Source of the DNA: an uncultured Prochlorococcus sp.
Lineage (GTDB): Bacteria > Cyanobacteriota > Cyanobacteriia > PCC-6307 > Cyanobiaceae
Assembly: GCA_902618795.1 (NCBI GenBank)
Contig: CACNCF010000003.1
Location: 1 to 64,000, forward strand
Length of the DNA stretch: 64,000 nt
Direction: 5' to 3'
Position numbers and translations under genes: made by a program. Shown piece by piece: positions 1 to 9,351 of the stretch. Position 1 is the stretch's first letter. The number at the start of each line of letters is the position of its first letter. Under the pieces are notes generated by a model that saw only the letters and a program-made list of their open reading frames with translations, did no database searches and was not told the origin of the DNA.

Positions 1-2
1 TA

Positions 3-1334
3 TTTATATCACTCATACTTGAATTTAAATATAACAAAAATCAAATTTTAAAATTATATTTAAATAATATTTATTTAGGATCAGGAGCATACGGGGTAGA
101 CGAGGCTGCCCAAGTTTATTTTGGAAAATTTATAGAAGAATTGACATTATCAGAGATCGCATTAATTACAGGATTAGCTCCAGCTCCATCAATTTATTCA
201 CCTTATCAAAATTTAGAATTAGCTATTAAAAATAGAAATAAAGTTCTTGAATCAATGTATGTTGATGGATATATTTCTCTTTCAAATAAGAATAAGGCTA
301 TTAAAGAAAAAATAAAGTTAAATTATCAAACAGCTAATAATTTTTTAGATGATAAATTACTAATAAACTTTATTCTTCAGGAAACAGATAAAAAAATTGG
401 AAGTAAAAATGATTATAAGTTTTTAAGAATTAAATCTTCTATCAACAAAGATTGGCAAGAAAAAGGTCAAAAAATATCAAGATACGGAGGGCCTAAAGAA
501 CTTGAATTTGGTCTGTTATCTATCGAATCAAACACAGGACTAATCAGGACAATGATAACCAGCAAAAATCCATCAATTAATGAATACAATAGAGTGATTT
601 CTTCTGTAAGACCTTTAGGTTCTACTTTTAAAATAATCCCTTATGCTGCTGCATTAATAGAAGGAATAAAATTAAGCGATAAATTTGAAGACTTACCAAT
701 GTGCTGGGAAAGTTATTGCCCAAAAAATTTTTCAGATAACTATAGAGGTTCAATATCTTTGATTGAATCATTTAAAAGTTCATCAAATATCGTTCCAATA
801 TCAATAACAAAAAAAATAGGCATAAAAAATATTATTAATTTAGCGAATTCATTTGGACTAGGTTATGAGCAAGAGTTTGAGGAATTCCCATCATTAGCTA
901 TTGGCGCCTACGGAGATAATCTTTTAAACATCACAAATGCATATTCTGCAATAAACAATAATGGGAAGATTCAAAGCCCTGAAATCATAGAAACAATAGA
1001 ATCATTTAAAAAACAACCTATTTGGGAAAATAAACCTATTTCTAAGAAAATATTAGATTTAAAAATAAACAAGAAAATAAATAAACTTCTTGAAAAATCT
1101 GTAAAAGAAGGAACTTCAAAAGCAGCCTTTATAAAAGGAAAGAAAATTTATGGGAAAACAGGAACATCTGATGGAAATAAAGATCTCTGGTTTATTGGTT
1201 CCATTGATAACCTTACAACGGGGATCTGGATGGGTTATGACGATAACAAGGAATCAGAATTATCTAGTGGGAATGCAGCTTATTTGTGGAAGAAGTTCAT
1301 ATCTGAAATTTATAAAATTCCAATTAAAAAATAA
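3..1334 (+). CDS. Class A penicillin-binding protein (glycosyltransferase + transpeptidase), 5' partial
   Basis: Bifunctional peptidoglycan synthase acting in the periplasm. The frame is open from base 3 with no start, so the gene begins upstream of the window. Translated bases 60-135 give the end of a GT51 glycosyltransferase domain (LYLNNIYLGSGAYGV, then AAQVYFGK). The transpeptidase domain follows, with the SxxK motif (GSTFK, near base 620), an SxN motif (SSSN, near 780) and KTGT (near 1155). The TTG at 141 is internal and should not be taken as the start. It converges on rsmB with a gap of only 9 bp. Family assignment is secure; which PBP1 paralogue it is cannot be told. Confidence 0.93.
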   Translation, partial: FISLILEFKYNKNQILKLYLNNIYLGSGAYGVDEAAQVYFGKFIEELTLSEIALITGLAPAPSIYSPYQNLELAIKNRNKVLESMYVDGYISLSNKNKAIKEKIKLNYQTANNFLDDKLLINFILQETDKKIGSKNDYKFLRIKSSINKDWQEKGQKISRYGGPKELEFGLLSIESNTGLIRTMITSKNPSINEYNRVISSVRPLGSTFKIIPYAAALIEGIKLSDKFEDLPMCWESYCPKNFSDNYRGSISLIESFKSSSNIVPISITKKIGIKNIINLANSFGLGYEQEFEEFPSLAIGAYGDNLLNITNAYSAINNNGKIQSPEIIETIESFKKQPIWENKPISKKILDLKINKKINKLLEKSVKEGTSKAAFIKGKKIYGKTGTSDGNKDLWFIGSIDNLTTGIWMGYDDNKESELSSGNAAYLWKKFISEIYKIPIKK

Positions 1335-1343
1335 ATTTTATTT

Positions 1344-2660
1344 TTAAGATTTATAAGAAATTATTGCAGAATAAAATCCATCACCAGGATAATCCAAGCT
1401 AGGTAAAATTTGCTTTTGGCTAACCAATTTTAAAGTTTTGTTTTTTTCAATAAATCGTTCAATTAATAGATTATTTTCATCAGGACAAATAGTACAAGTT
1501 GAATAAACTAAAGTACCATCTTTTTTCAAAAGAGGGAAAATGCTCTCCAAAAGTTTTTCCTGTAATAAAGTTAAAGATTTTATTTTTTCTTTACTTAAAG
1601 ACCATCTAGAATCTGGATTCCTGGAAAGAGTTCCAATGCCTGAACATGGAGCATCTATTAAAATCTTATCAAAATAAGATATAAACTTAGGATTTAATTC
1701 AATCAAACTCGTAGCATCAGCCTTAAGGGTATTAACAGATTTCAAATTTAACCTTTCTAAATTTGATTGCAGTATTTTCAATCTTTTTACTGATCTATCT
1801 ACGGCAATGATTTCAGCACTATCATTTGTTAATTCTGCAAGGTGGGTAGACTTACTTCCAGGAGCTGCACAAGCATCTAAAATCTTTTCCCCTTCTTTTG
1901 GATTTAAGAGAGGTGCTATCCACTGAGAAGATCTATCTTGAATTGTCCAAAGTCCATCACTATATCCTGGTAAATTTTTTATAGATCTTGGATTAGATTT
2001 TAAAGTAATTCCATTATGTAAATCTTTAATAATTTCAGCATCAATTTTATTTTCATGAAGTACTTTCAAAAAGTTATCTAAATTAGTTTTTAATTGGTTA
2101 ATTCTCAAATCAATTGATGGTTTTTTATTAAATGCCTTAATGATATTTTCACCCTCGCTATTTCCGACCCATTTAAAAAGATCCTTCACAAGCCATAATG
2201 GAAATGATTCAAGATATGAAATTCTTTCTTTTCTATCAGAAGATAATTCCGGAAAGATTTTTTGTTCTAATTTTCTTGATGCATTTCTCAATATCGCATT
2301 TACAGTTCCCGATAAACCATTTAAATCTGTTTTTTTAGCTACTTCTACAGTGGTAGAAATAGCAGCAGGAAATGGGATTTTATCCATTTTCAATAGTTGA
2401 TACAAACCTATATGTAGAAGCCATCTTAACTTTGGAGGCTGCTTTTTATGAGTAATTTTTGATGTATGATCCGTCCAAAGATCAAGAAATTTTCTATACC
2501 TTATGCATCCAAAAGATAATTCCGTAATAAAAGCTATATCAAGAGGATTAAATTGATAATTTTTTAAAACCTTTTCAAGAGCATGATCAGAAAAATCACC
2601 AGAACTCACTTTTAATAAAATTTCCCAAGCTGCCTTTCTTTGTAGATATCCGATGCTCAA
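1344..2660 (-). CDS. rsmB: 16S rRNA (cytosine-967-C5)-methyltransferase RsmB
   Basis: Cytoplasmic SAM-dependent rRNA methyltransferase of the RsmB/Sun (NOL1/NOP2) family, 438 aa, the normal length. The first ~130 residues resemble the NusB-like RNA-binding domain. The catalytic half carries the SAM site LDACAAPGSKSTHLAE, and the two family cysteines sit in DAPCSGIGTL and YSTCTICPDEN. The ATG opens MSIGYLQRKAAWEIL, in line with the NusB-like start. It converges with the PBP gene. Confidence 0.95.
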   Translation of the reverse strand: MSIGYLQRKAAWEILLKVSSGDFSDHALEKVLKNYQFNPLDIAFITELSFGCIRYRKFLDLWTDHTSKITHKKQPPKLRWLLHIGLYQLLKMDKIPFPAAISTTVEVAKKTDLNGLSGTVNAILRNASRKLEQKIFPELSSDRKERISYLESFPLWLVKDLFKWVGNSEGENIIKAFNKKPSIDLRINQLKTNLDNFLKVLHENKIDAEIIKDLHNGITLKSNPRSIKNLPGYSDGLWTIQDRSSQWIAPLLNPKEGEKILDACAAPGSKSTHLAELTNDSAEIIAVDRSVKRLKILQSNLERLNLKSVNTLKADATSLIELNPKFISYFDKILIDAPCSGIGTLSRNPDSRWSLSKEKIKSLTLLQEKLLESIFPLLKKDGTLVYSTCTICPDENNLLIERFIEKNKTLKLVSQKQILPSLDYPGDGFYSAIISYKS

Positions 2661-2711
2661 AATATTATTAATTTTTTAAAGATAACTTTAATATACAAAA
2701 AATTCAAAAAT

Positions 2712-2855
2712 TTAAACTACTTTTTCAATTGCAGAATTAAACCAAATAAAACCTAAGATAGAAATAAGTGAAAGATTAAATCCTAAAAAAAGAAAGATAT
2801 TTAAAGAATGGATTCTTTCACGAAAAAATATTTTTTTTTCTTTTTGATACTTCAT
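2712..2855 (-). CDS. Small single-pass membrane protein (47 aa), unknown function
   Basis: An ATG-started reading frame of 47 codons. It has a basic N-terminus (MKYQKEKKIFFRERIHS) followed by one hydrophobic stretch (LNIFLFLGFNLSLISILGFI) and a short tail. That is the layout of a single transmembrane segment with the N-terminus inside. It sits 52 bp upstream of rsmB on the same strand. I recognise no family; the composition and clean start support it being real. Confidence 0.5.
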   Translation of the reverse strand: MKYQKEKKIFFRERIHSLNIFLFLGFNLSLISILGFIWFNSAIEKVV

Positions 2856-2874
2856 TATTAAAATAAAAACTTAT

Positions 2875-3054
2875 TCAGGATTTCAAACGGCAACCAATAT
2901 TGATAGATCCTGCATCAAGCATTCTTCCTAATTTAATTGCTATGGATTCCTCCAACCTATTGAAATGAGATTGATGGGTAGTTATCCAATCTAATTCAGA
3001 AAAAGTGATAATTCCCGTCGAATTACTTTTTAAAAAAAGTGTTCCAATTTTCAT
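2875..3054 (-). CDS. Conserved-looking small protein (59 aa), unknown function
   Basis: A 59-codon frame starting MKIGTLFLKSNSTGIITFSEL. No signal peptide or membrane segment. The sequence is mixed alpha/beta with a WITTHQSHFNRLEESIAIK helix and a C-terminal IGCRLKS. It reads as a structured soluble protein, not random translation. It lies 19 bp upstream of the small membrane protein at 2712-2855 and may share its transcript. Function unknown. Confidence 0.5.
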   Translation of the reverse strand: MKIGTLFLKSNSTGIITFSELDWITTHQSHFNRLEESIAIKLGRMLDAGSINIGCRLKS

Positions 3055-3159
3055 TAGATAAATCTAATTATTTACAAACTAACATCCGTACTTAATATTT
3101 CTTCATAACATAATATTCTTTTAATTTTTCAAAGAAAACTGTAGGTTATTACTCTTAAT

Positions 3160-4650
3160 TTATTGAATATCTCTTAAAAATTTTTCGGCCGTTTTCAGGT
3201 GATTATTTAATTTTTCCTCTGACATTTTATCGAGATTTCTCGTTAACATTGCCAGACGATATTGCTTTCTAAAAAAGCTTTCATTATCTTTAATAAATTT
3301 CCAAAATAAGCCATCCCATATTTCACACCATGGGCCACTTTTAAAATCAGACATTTTTTTTACATAATTAGAGCTTGATATATATGGCTTTGTTGAAAAG
3401 ATACCTCCATCACTAAACTGACTCATTCCGTAAACATTTGGGACCATTACCCAATCATAGGAATCAATAAACATTTCCATAAACCATTTATAAACTTGAT
3501 TGGGGTGGATTCTACATAGAAGCATAAAGTTGCCAACAATCATCAGCCTCTCAATATGATGACAATATCCAAATTTAATAATATTTTTTATAACAACGTC
3601 TACTGGTTCAATTCCTGTATTTCCTTTATAAAAAGATTCTGGAATTGGCTCATTTTCAAAATTCCAAAAATTACTATTGCGCATCTTTGTTCCATACTTC
3701 TTATAGACAAGGCAAATAAATTCTCTCCATCCAATAATTTGACGAATAAAACCCTCTAAAGAGTTAATTGGAACATTATTATTTTTGGCATAAAGTAATG
3801 CTTTATTTACTACTTCATTTGGTGTTAGTAATCCACTATTTAAAAGAGGAGAAAGTAAACTGTGCCATAAAAAAGAATTTTCTTTAGAAATAGCATCCTC
3901 ATAATCTCCAAATAAGAAAAATCTATGTTTAAAAAAATCATTTAACCATTCATCTGCCTCTTCAAAATTAGTTGGATATAAAAAGTTATTACTTTCTCCA
4001 ATAAACTTAATATCAAAATTGGCTAATGACCTTTCTGCATTAACTACAAATTGATTTTTTTGTAATTTAGGTATATCAGGTATATTTATTTTTTTGGGTA
4101 ATTTTTTTCTGTTCATTTCATCGAAACTCCATTTACCACCTTCAGGTGTATCATCAGGATTAACTAATATCTTTTGGCTCTTTCTTTGATTCTCATAAAA
4201 TCTACCCATAAGAGGTTTTTTTATATTTGATGCAAATAACTTTTTTAAATCTTCACTGCTCATAAACATGGGAGAAGGCAAAATATTTAAAGCTAAATTA
4301 TTACTTTCAACAAAATTATTAATCCTCTTCATTATTAAAAAATCATGAGGGTCAATGAGATTTATTTTCTGATATTTATCTTTAATAAATTCAGATAAGT
4401 AGTCAACTGTAGAAATATTATTCTTGTTTTCGATATATAAAACTTTAAAGCCAGATATTTCTAAATAATTTTTATAAGCGAGCATAGAGGCTCTATGAAA
4501 AACTAACTTATTTTTATGGTTAATTAATTTATGAAATTTATCATTTCCAAAAAATAATGAGTCTTCCAAAATCAAAATTTCACAATTTATTTTTAAGATT
4601 GGGCTTTCTCTAAAAAGTTGATGCGGGAAAATAATTGATACTTCTTTCAT
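3160..4650 (-). CDS. Photolyase-related protein of the FeS-BCP/(6-4) photolyase family, apparently without the Fe-S site
   Basis: 496 aa. The N-terminal part matches the 'deoxyribodipyrimidine photolyase-related' family ([17 protein letters not shown]). The C-terminal FAD-binding half has the family blocks [21 protein letters not shown] and [13 protein letters not shown], then KPYISSSNY. Characterised members bind 4Fe-4S through four cysteines, one after a TGDTDMxC-type motif and three in a loop after KPYxxxxxYIxxMS. Here the first position reads Pro (TGIEPV), and the loop is shortened to [13 protein letters not shown] (residues 433-445), leaving only Cys442. The cluster is therefore probably absent. 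The start overlaps the upstream DUF2256 stop (ATGA), so the two are translationally coupled. Confidence 0.88.
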   Translation of the reverse strand: MKEVSIIFPHQLFRESPILKINCEILILEDSLFFGNDKFHKLINHKNKLVFHRASMLAYKNYLEISGFKVLYIENKNNISTVDYLSEFIKDKYQKINLIDPHDFLIMKRINNFVESNNLALNILPSPMFMSSEDLKKLFASNIKKPLMGRFYENQRKSQKILVNPDDTPEGGKWSFDEMNRKKLPKKINIPDIPKLQKNQFVVNAERSLANFDIKFIGESNNFLYPTNFEEADEWLNDFFKHRFFLFGDYEDAISKENSFLWHSLLSPLLNSGLLTPNEVVNKALLYAKNNNVPINSLEGFIRQIIGWREFICLVYKKYGTKMRNSNFWNFENEPIPESFYKGNTGIEPVDVVIKNIIKFGYCHHIERLMIVGNFMLLCRIHPNQVYKWFMEMFIDSYDWVMVPNVYGMSQFSDGGIFSTKPYISSSNYVKKMSDFKSGPWCEIWDGLFWKFIKDNESFFRKQYRLAMLTRNLDKMSEEKLNNHLKTAEKFLRDIQ

Positions 4651-4778
4651 CTTTGCGACTTCCTGTTACTGCATCTTTTTGAACAGTAGATAACATCATC
4701 CCAACAGTTTTTCCATTTTTTACGCCATTCGAACGGCCTATTGCAAACAGGACAAGTTTTAGTAGAAAGATTTTTCAA
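4647..4778 (-). CDS. DUF2256 zinc-ribbon-like protein (43 aa), TTG start
   Basis: A 43-codon frame with two CxxC-like pairs: [14 protein letters not shown] near the N-terminus and [13 protein letters not shown] near the C-terminus. This matches the DUF2256 pattern (CPxCxRPFxWRKKW...VxYCSxxC), a small putative zinc-binding family often found beside photolyase-related genes. The only suitable start is TTG, 3 bp after the upstream stop. The TGA overlaps the photolyase ATG. It is below many gene-caller length limits. Confidence 0.82.
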   Translation of the reverse strand: MKNLSTKTCPVCNRPFEWRKKWKNCWDDVIYCSKRCSNRKSQR

Positions 4779-4781
4779 AAT

Positions 4782-5018
4782 TTATAATTTTCTTTTATGA
4801 GTAGATTTAAATCTTGTTGAATCTTTAAGCGCCATGTGTTTTGTATTTCTTCCCGTAACTCTCTTTCTCCAGACTTTGAAGGATTTGGGTTTAAGATTTT
4901 GACGCATAATTTTTATCGCATCTTCCTCTTTTAAACCAAATTGATACTCGATAGCTTCAAAGGGTGTTCTATCTTCCCAACACATTTCTATTATTCTGTC
5001 TATATCGATACTTTCCAT
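4782..5018 (-). CDS. TIGR03643-like small protein (78 aa)
   Basis: Short basic protein starting MESIDIDRIIEMCWEDRTPF and continuing FEAIEYQFGLKEEDAIKIMR, which resembles a helix-turn-helix-like segment, then a basic tail (KVWRKRVTGRNTKH). This agrees with the TIGR03643 family of unknown function, which I recall occurring near photolyase-related genes. It is 2 bp downstream of the DUF393 gene and 3 bp upstream of DUF2256, within one operon. Family call is from pattern memory. Confidence 0.75.
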   Translation of the reverse strand: MESIDIDRIIEMCWEDRTPFEAIEYQFGLKEEDAIKIMRQNLKPKSFKVWRKRVTGRNTKHMALKDSTRFKSTHKRKL

Positions 5019-5020
5019 AT

Positions 5021-5425
5021 TTATCGTTCACATTTTGAGGTACAAAGTTTTTCAATATTGGATCTACCTGTAATTTGAAGTCTATATTTTGCCCAATATC
5101 TGTAAACTAGTCTCAATAATGGCGATAAGAGCTTAATCTTTAAGGGATAATAAACCCAACCTAAACCAACTAATTCATAAGAATATGCAAGTACATCTAG
5201 TCCCCTAATAATTTCACCATTTTCCATAATCCCATGCAGGTTTGACATAGCTTCTGAATATGAGATGTCATTAAAAAGACTTTGATCATAATCCTTACTA
5301 TTAATATCTATAAATGCAATTTGATTTAAGATATCTCTTTTTTTTAGAAAATTTGTTTCTCTCAAACAAAGTGGACAACCACCATCGAATAAAAAGGTTA
5401 ATTTATTTTTCATATTTTTATTCAA
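5021..5425 (-). CDS. DUF393 (DCC family) thiol-disulfide oxidoreductase-like protein
   Basis: 134 aa. After a short N-terminal strand it carries FDGGCPLCLRET, the DxxCPxC signature of the DUF393/DCC family, which has a predicted thioredoxin-like fold. No signal peptide, so probably cytoplasmic. It is the first gene of a tight same-strand run (DUF393, TIGR03643-like, DUF2256, photolyase-like). A first start MNKNMKNKL is used; the second Met (residue 5) is equally possible. The redox role is inferred from family. Confidence 0.82.
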   Translation of the reverse strand: MNKNMKNKLTFLFDGGCPLCLRETNFLKKRDILNQIAFIDINSKDYDQSLFNDISYSEAMSNLHGIMENGEIIRGLDVLAYSYELVGLGWVYYPLKIKLLSPLLRLVYRYWAKYRLQITGRSNIEKLCTSKCER

Positions 5426-5590
5426 ATATAGAAATTAAATAACTTTTTTGTGGAATAAAAAATTTTTTTTAGAGTACAAGCTTTATAAAGCCTTAATAAT
5501 TGCCAGTTCTAATTTAGTGAAATTATATTATCTTATAAACTAATAAGCCATTGACTAAGGGATACATCAATGGTTTAAAACTATTTATTA

Positions 5591-5794
5591 TCAATCATCT
5601 AACAGATGAACTCCCTCTCCTACGTCAGGAGTAAATTTACAATATTTTTCAAAAATAATTCCAACACCTCTCATTTTTTCTCCTAACTCATCGTTAAATT
5701 TATTCCATTCTTCCGATTCACGCTCAGGTAAATCCCACCCTTGTTTTTCTACCATACTTGTTATTACTGTATAGTCCCATTCTATGTATGCCAT
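5591..5794 (-). CDS. Conserved-looking hypothetical protein (67 aa)
   Basis: Small acidic soluble protein (MAYIEWDYTVITSMVEKQGW ... GEGVHLLDD) with no membrane segment or known motif. It has a good ATG and no overlap with other genes. A 165 bp AT-rich gap separates it from the photolyase operon downstream, so it is probably transcribed alone. Function unknown. Confidence 0.6.
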   Translation of the reverse strand: MAYIEWDYTVITSMVEKQGWDLPERESEEWNKFNDELGEKMRGVGIIFEKYCKFTPDVGEGVHLLDD

Positions 5795-5890
5795 TGAGTT
5801 AATTCAAACTACCAAAATATTATAAACCAAGAGATTTAATAGGTAATCAATATTTTTTGAATATAATTTAAAAGTGTGAAAAAATTATAA

Positions 5891-6562
5891 ATGTCAATTT
5901 TGCCAAGAAGATTTGAACGAATCAAAAGTGTTTTAGATTGCAGAATGAAAAACTTGACTGTTTTAGTTGAGGATGTCAATAAACCACATAATTTATCTGC
6001 GATATTAAGGACATGTGATGCAGCAGGAGTTTTCGAAGCAAATTTTATTAGCAAAACGAATGCCGTTAAGACTTTTAATAGTACTGCTCAAGGAAGTCAA
6101 AAATGGGTAAAACTGAATAATCATGAAAACACTATCGCGGCAATATCTGATTTAAAGAATAAGGGTTTTAAATTATATGGAACGACTCTTAATAGTGAAT
6201 CAGTAGATTATAGAAATTTTGATTATTCTCAAAATACATGTTTTGTTTTGGGAGCAGAAAAATGGGGGCTAAGTAATGAACTTATATCAATGGTTGATCA
6301 ATCAATTTTTATACCTATGAGGGGTATGGTTCAATCTTTGAATGTTTCAGTTGCTGCTTCTATATTATTATTTGAAGCTGTTCGCCAAAGAAAAAATAAA
6401 GGTATATTGCCCGCTAATGGAGAAGGGTTAAATATGAATGAATATCAAAAAACACTTTTTGAATGGTGTTACCCAGAATTAGCTGCGGTGTATAAAAAAT
6501 CAGCTAAAGAATATCCAAAGTTGAATGATCAAGGAGAACTTGATGCTATTACAGATAACTAA
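5891..6562 (+). CDS. trmH: tRNA (guanosine-18-2'-O)-methyltransferase TrmH
   Basis: SPOUT-fold SAM-dependent methyltransferase of the SpoU/TrmH family, 223 aa, close to TrmH length. All three family motifs are visible: NLSAILRTCDAAG, VLGAEKWGLS and SLNVSVAASILLFEAVR, the last forming the knotted cofactor site. It modifies the tRNA D-loop. It converges tightly (2 bp) on the minus-strand permease gene. TrmH is preferred over TrmL/RlmB from the N-terminal RFERIKSVLDCRMKNLTVL segment. Confidence 0.9.
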   Translation: MSILPRRFERIKSVLDCRMKNLTVLVEDVNKPHNLSAILRTCDAAGVFEANFISKTNAVKTFNSTAQGSQKWVKLNNHENTIAAISDLKNKGFKLYGTTLNSESVDYRNFDYSQNTCFVLGAEKWGLSNELISMVDQSIFIPMRGMVQSLNVSVAASILLFEAVRQRKNKGILPANGEGLNMNEYQKTLFEWCYPELAAVYKKSAKEYPKLNDQGELDAITDN

Positions 6563-6564
6563 AT

Positions 6565-7410
6565 TTATTCAGAATTTTGACTATCAAAAATTTCTTCGAG
6601 GTCCTCTCCTATAAAAGAAAGACCTAAAACTAAAAAAAACATTGCCAAACCTGGGAACAAAGCCGTCCACCAGATACCTGTAGGTAAAGCGGCAAGAGCC
6701 AGATTTAAATCACTTCCCCACTCTGGGACATCTGCAGGAACACCAAGACCTAAAAATCCTAAACTTCCTAATACCAAAACGGCATCTGCAGCATTTAGGG
6801 TTAGCAGAATAGGCAATGGTGTTATTACATTTGGGAGAATATATTTAAAAATAATTTTTTTGACATCAGCTCCTGCAACTTGAGCCGCCTCCACATAAGT
6901 TTCGGATTTAACCAAAATTGTTTGATTTCTTATTAATCTAAAATATTGAGGAGAGTAAACAATACACAATGCCAAAGCAGCGTTAAGGATACCCTTACCC
7001 AATACAAAAGCCACAACAACTGAAAGCAAAATTACAGGTATTGAAAAAATAGTATCCATTATTAGTGATAAGCATTTATCAAAAAAACCACCAAAATATC
7101 CACTTAATAATCCCAATGGCAAGCCCAAACTTAATGAAAAAAGAATAGCTAAGAATACAACTTCTATAGCTAAGGATGATCCTTGTAAAGTTCTTAAACA
7201 AACATCTCTTCCTAATCTATCTGTGCCACAAAAATGATTAAGCGAAGGAGGGGCAAAGATATCATTGCTTAACATTGAAAATGAATAACCAAAAAAATTA
7301 TTGACCTCTAAAAATTTCATTATTAAAACAACAAGAAGATAAAAAAGTACAATTAGAACTCCAGCTTTTCTGATATTTGCGCCGACAAGATTAAATGAGT
7401 TAATATCCAA
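6565..7410 (-). CDS. ABC transporter permease, DppC/OppC type
   Basis: 281 aa inner-membrane permease with about six hydrophobic segments. It has the DppC N-terminal pattern (FCGTDRLGRDVCLRTL) and the ATPase-docking EAA loop (YVEAAQVAGADVKKIIFKYI). In this family the substrate is usually a di/oligopeptide, nickel or a similar small molecule. The partner DppB permease, the ATPases and the binding protein are not in the window, so the substrate is open. It converges with trmH. Confidence 0.88.
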   Translation of the reverse strand: MDINSFNLVGANIRKAGVLIVLFYLLVVLIMKFLEVNNFFGYSFSMLSNDIFAPPSLNHFCGTDRLGRDVCLRTLQGSSLAIEVVFLAILFSLSLGLPLGLLSGYFGGFFDKCLSLIMDTIFSIPVILLSVVVAFVLGKGILNAALALCIVYSPQYFRLIRNQTILVKSETYVEAAQVAGADVKKIIFKYILPNVITPLPILLTLNAADAVLVLGSLGFLGLGVPADVPEWGSDLNLALAALPTGIWWTALFPGLAMFFLVLGLSFIGEDLEEIFDSQNSE

Positions 7411-7487
7411 AATCTTTTTAACAGATATGACTGAAATATACCCGATTCTTTTAAAATAAATAGCTATAAGTTTTAAATTTGAAAAAA

Positions 7488-9296
7488 TTACTGGTTTAAT
7501 TTCAAGACTGCCATAAAAGCTTCTTGAGGGACTTCAACTTTACCCATTGCCTTCATTCTTTTTTTACCTTTGGCTTGTTTCTTTAAAAGTTTCTTTTTCC
7601 TAGAAATATCCCCGCCATAACATTTAGATAAAACATCTTTTCGCAAAGCACTTATGCTTTCACTTGCAATAATTCTGCTACCGATTGATGCTTGAATAGG
7701 TATTTTAAATTGTTGTTTTGGAATAAGTTCTTTTAATTTTTCAACTAAACTTCTGCCAATTCCATAAGCCTTATCTTTATGAACGATAGAAGTTAATGGA
7801 TCTGCTCTTTCTGAATTTATTAGAACATCTAATCTAACAAGGTCATTTTTTCTATAGCCAATCAAATGATATTCCATTGATGCATACCCTTGGGTTCTAC
7901 TTTTCATTTGATCAAAGAAATCTGTAACAACTTCTGCTAATGGAATTTCATAAATCAAGGTAACTCGATCTGTTGTTATGTATTTCATATCTATAAATAC
8001 TCCCCTTCTTTCCTGACATAAACCCATTAATGTTCCATTAAATTCATTGGGAGCATAAATTTCCATTTTCACATAAGGCTCTTCTATTGATTCTCTAAGT
8101 TGTGGATCAGGAATTGTAGAAGGATTATCAATAAAGATATGTTCCTGCTGATTTAAATTAACTTTATAAATAACTGATGGTGCCGTTACGATTAGATCCA
8201 AGTCATATTCTCTTTCTAATCTTTCTTGAACAATCTCCATATGAAGAAGTCCTAGGAATCCGCACCTAAATCCGAATCCCATTGCGCTACTGGTTTCGGG
8301 CTCATATTTTAAAGCCGCATCAGATAATTGTAATTTTTCTAGTGATACTCTTAAATCTGGAAATTGATCAGCATCAGTCGGGAATAAGCCACAAAAAACC
8401 ATAGGATTTGCTGTCTTATATCCAGGCAAAGGATCATTGGCAGGTGAATTTAAAAGAGTAATCGTATCTCCCACTCTCGCATCAGCAACTGATTTTATAG
8501 AGGCAGCTAAATAACCAACTTCTCCTGCATGTAATTCATCCACTTGCTGCTGATCAGGCGCCATTATTCCTATCTCATCTAGTTCATAATTTTTCTTACT
8601 TGCCATTAATAATATTTTTTCTCTCTTATTTAGAGACCCAGATATCACCCTGAAATAAACAATAACTCCCCTGTACGGATCATAATAAGAATCAAAGATC
8701 AGTGCCTTTGTAGGTAGTTTAATTTCATCTTGAGGAGGAGGAACTCTTCTTACGATTGCTTCCAAAATATCTTTAATACCAACTCCAGTTTTTGCTGAAC
8801 AATTTATTGCATTAGATGTATCAAGTCCAATAATTTCCTCTATTTCTTGTTTTATTTTTTCAGCATCAGCCCCTGGTAAATCAACTTTATTTAAAACAGG
8901 AATTATTTCAAGATTATTTTCTAAGGCAAGATAAACATTAGCTAAGGTTTGAGCTTCTACTCCTTGACTTGCATCAACAACAAGTAAGGCGCCTTCACAA
9001 GCTTGAAGAGATCTACTAACCTCATAAGAGAAATCAACATGCCCTGGAGTATCTATTAAGTTCAAAACATATTCTTGGGAATCTTCAGCTTTATATTTCA
9101 TCCTAGCGGCCTGTAACTTGATAGTAATTCCTCTCTCTCTTTCAAGATCCATACTGTCCAAAAATTGTTCTTGCATATCCCTTTGCTGCACAGTACCAGT
9201 ATCTTGAAGTAACCTATCTGCAAGGGTAGATTTACCATGGTCAATATGAGCGATTATGCAGAAATTTCTAATTTTTGAAACAGATATATCAGTCAT
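7488..9296 (-). CDS. lepA: Elongation factor 4 (LepA), ribosome back-translocase GTPase
   Basis: 602 aa, the usual LepA length. The GTPase domain has [14 protein letters not shown], the switch region [16 protein letters not shown] and NKVDLPGA. Further on are domain II and the EF-G-like domains, then the LepA-specific C-terminal basic domain ending [19 protein letters not shown]. LepA has no G' or domain IV insertion of EF-G, as here. It acts on stalled or mistranslocated ribosomes. It stands alone between the permease and mqo genes. Confidence 0.97.
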   Translation of the reverse strand: MTDISVSKIRNFCIIAHIDHGKSTLADRLLQDTGTVQQRDMQEQFLDSMDLERERGITIKLQAARMKYKAEDSQEYVLNLIDTPGHVDFSYEVSRSLQACEGALLVVDASQGVEAQTLANVYLALENNLEIIPVLNKVDLPGADAEKIKQEIEEIIGLDTSNAINCSAKTGVGIKDILEAIVRRVPPPQDEIKLPTKALIFDSYYDPYRGVIVYFRVISGSLNKREKILLMASKKNYELDEIGIMAPDQQQVDELHAGEVGYLAASIKSVADARVGDTITLLNSPANDPLPGYKTANPMVFCGLFPTDADQFPDLRVSLEKLQLSDAALKYEPETSSAMGFGFRCGFLGLLHMEIVQERLEREYDLDLIVTAPSVIYKVNLNQQEHIFIDNPSTIPDPQLRESIEEPYVKMEIYAPNEFNGTLMGLCQERRGVFIDMKYITTDRVTLIYEIPLAEVVTDFFDQMKSRTQGYASMEYHLIGYRKNDLVRLDVLINSERADPLTSIVHKDKAYGIGRSLVEKLKELIPKQQFKIPIQASIGSRIIASESISALRKDVLSKCYGGDISRKKKLLKKQAKGKKRMKAMGKVEVPQEAFMAVLKLNQ

Positions 9297-9351
9297 ATAG
9301 AAAGAAAAATTCTCCTCTTATTACATCTTGAATAATATTAGCTAATTAGAA

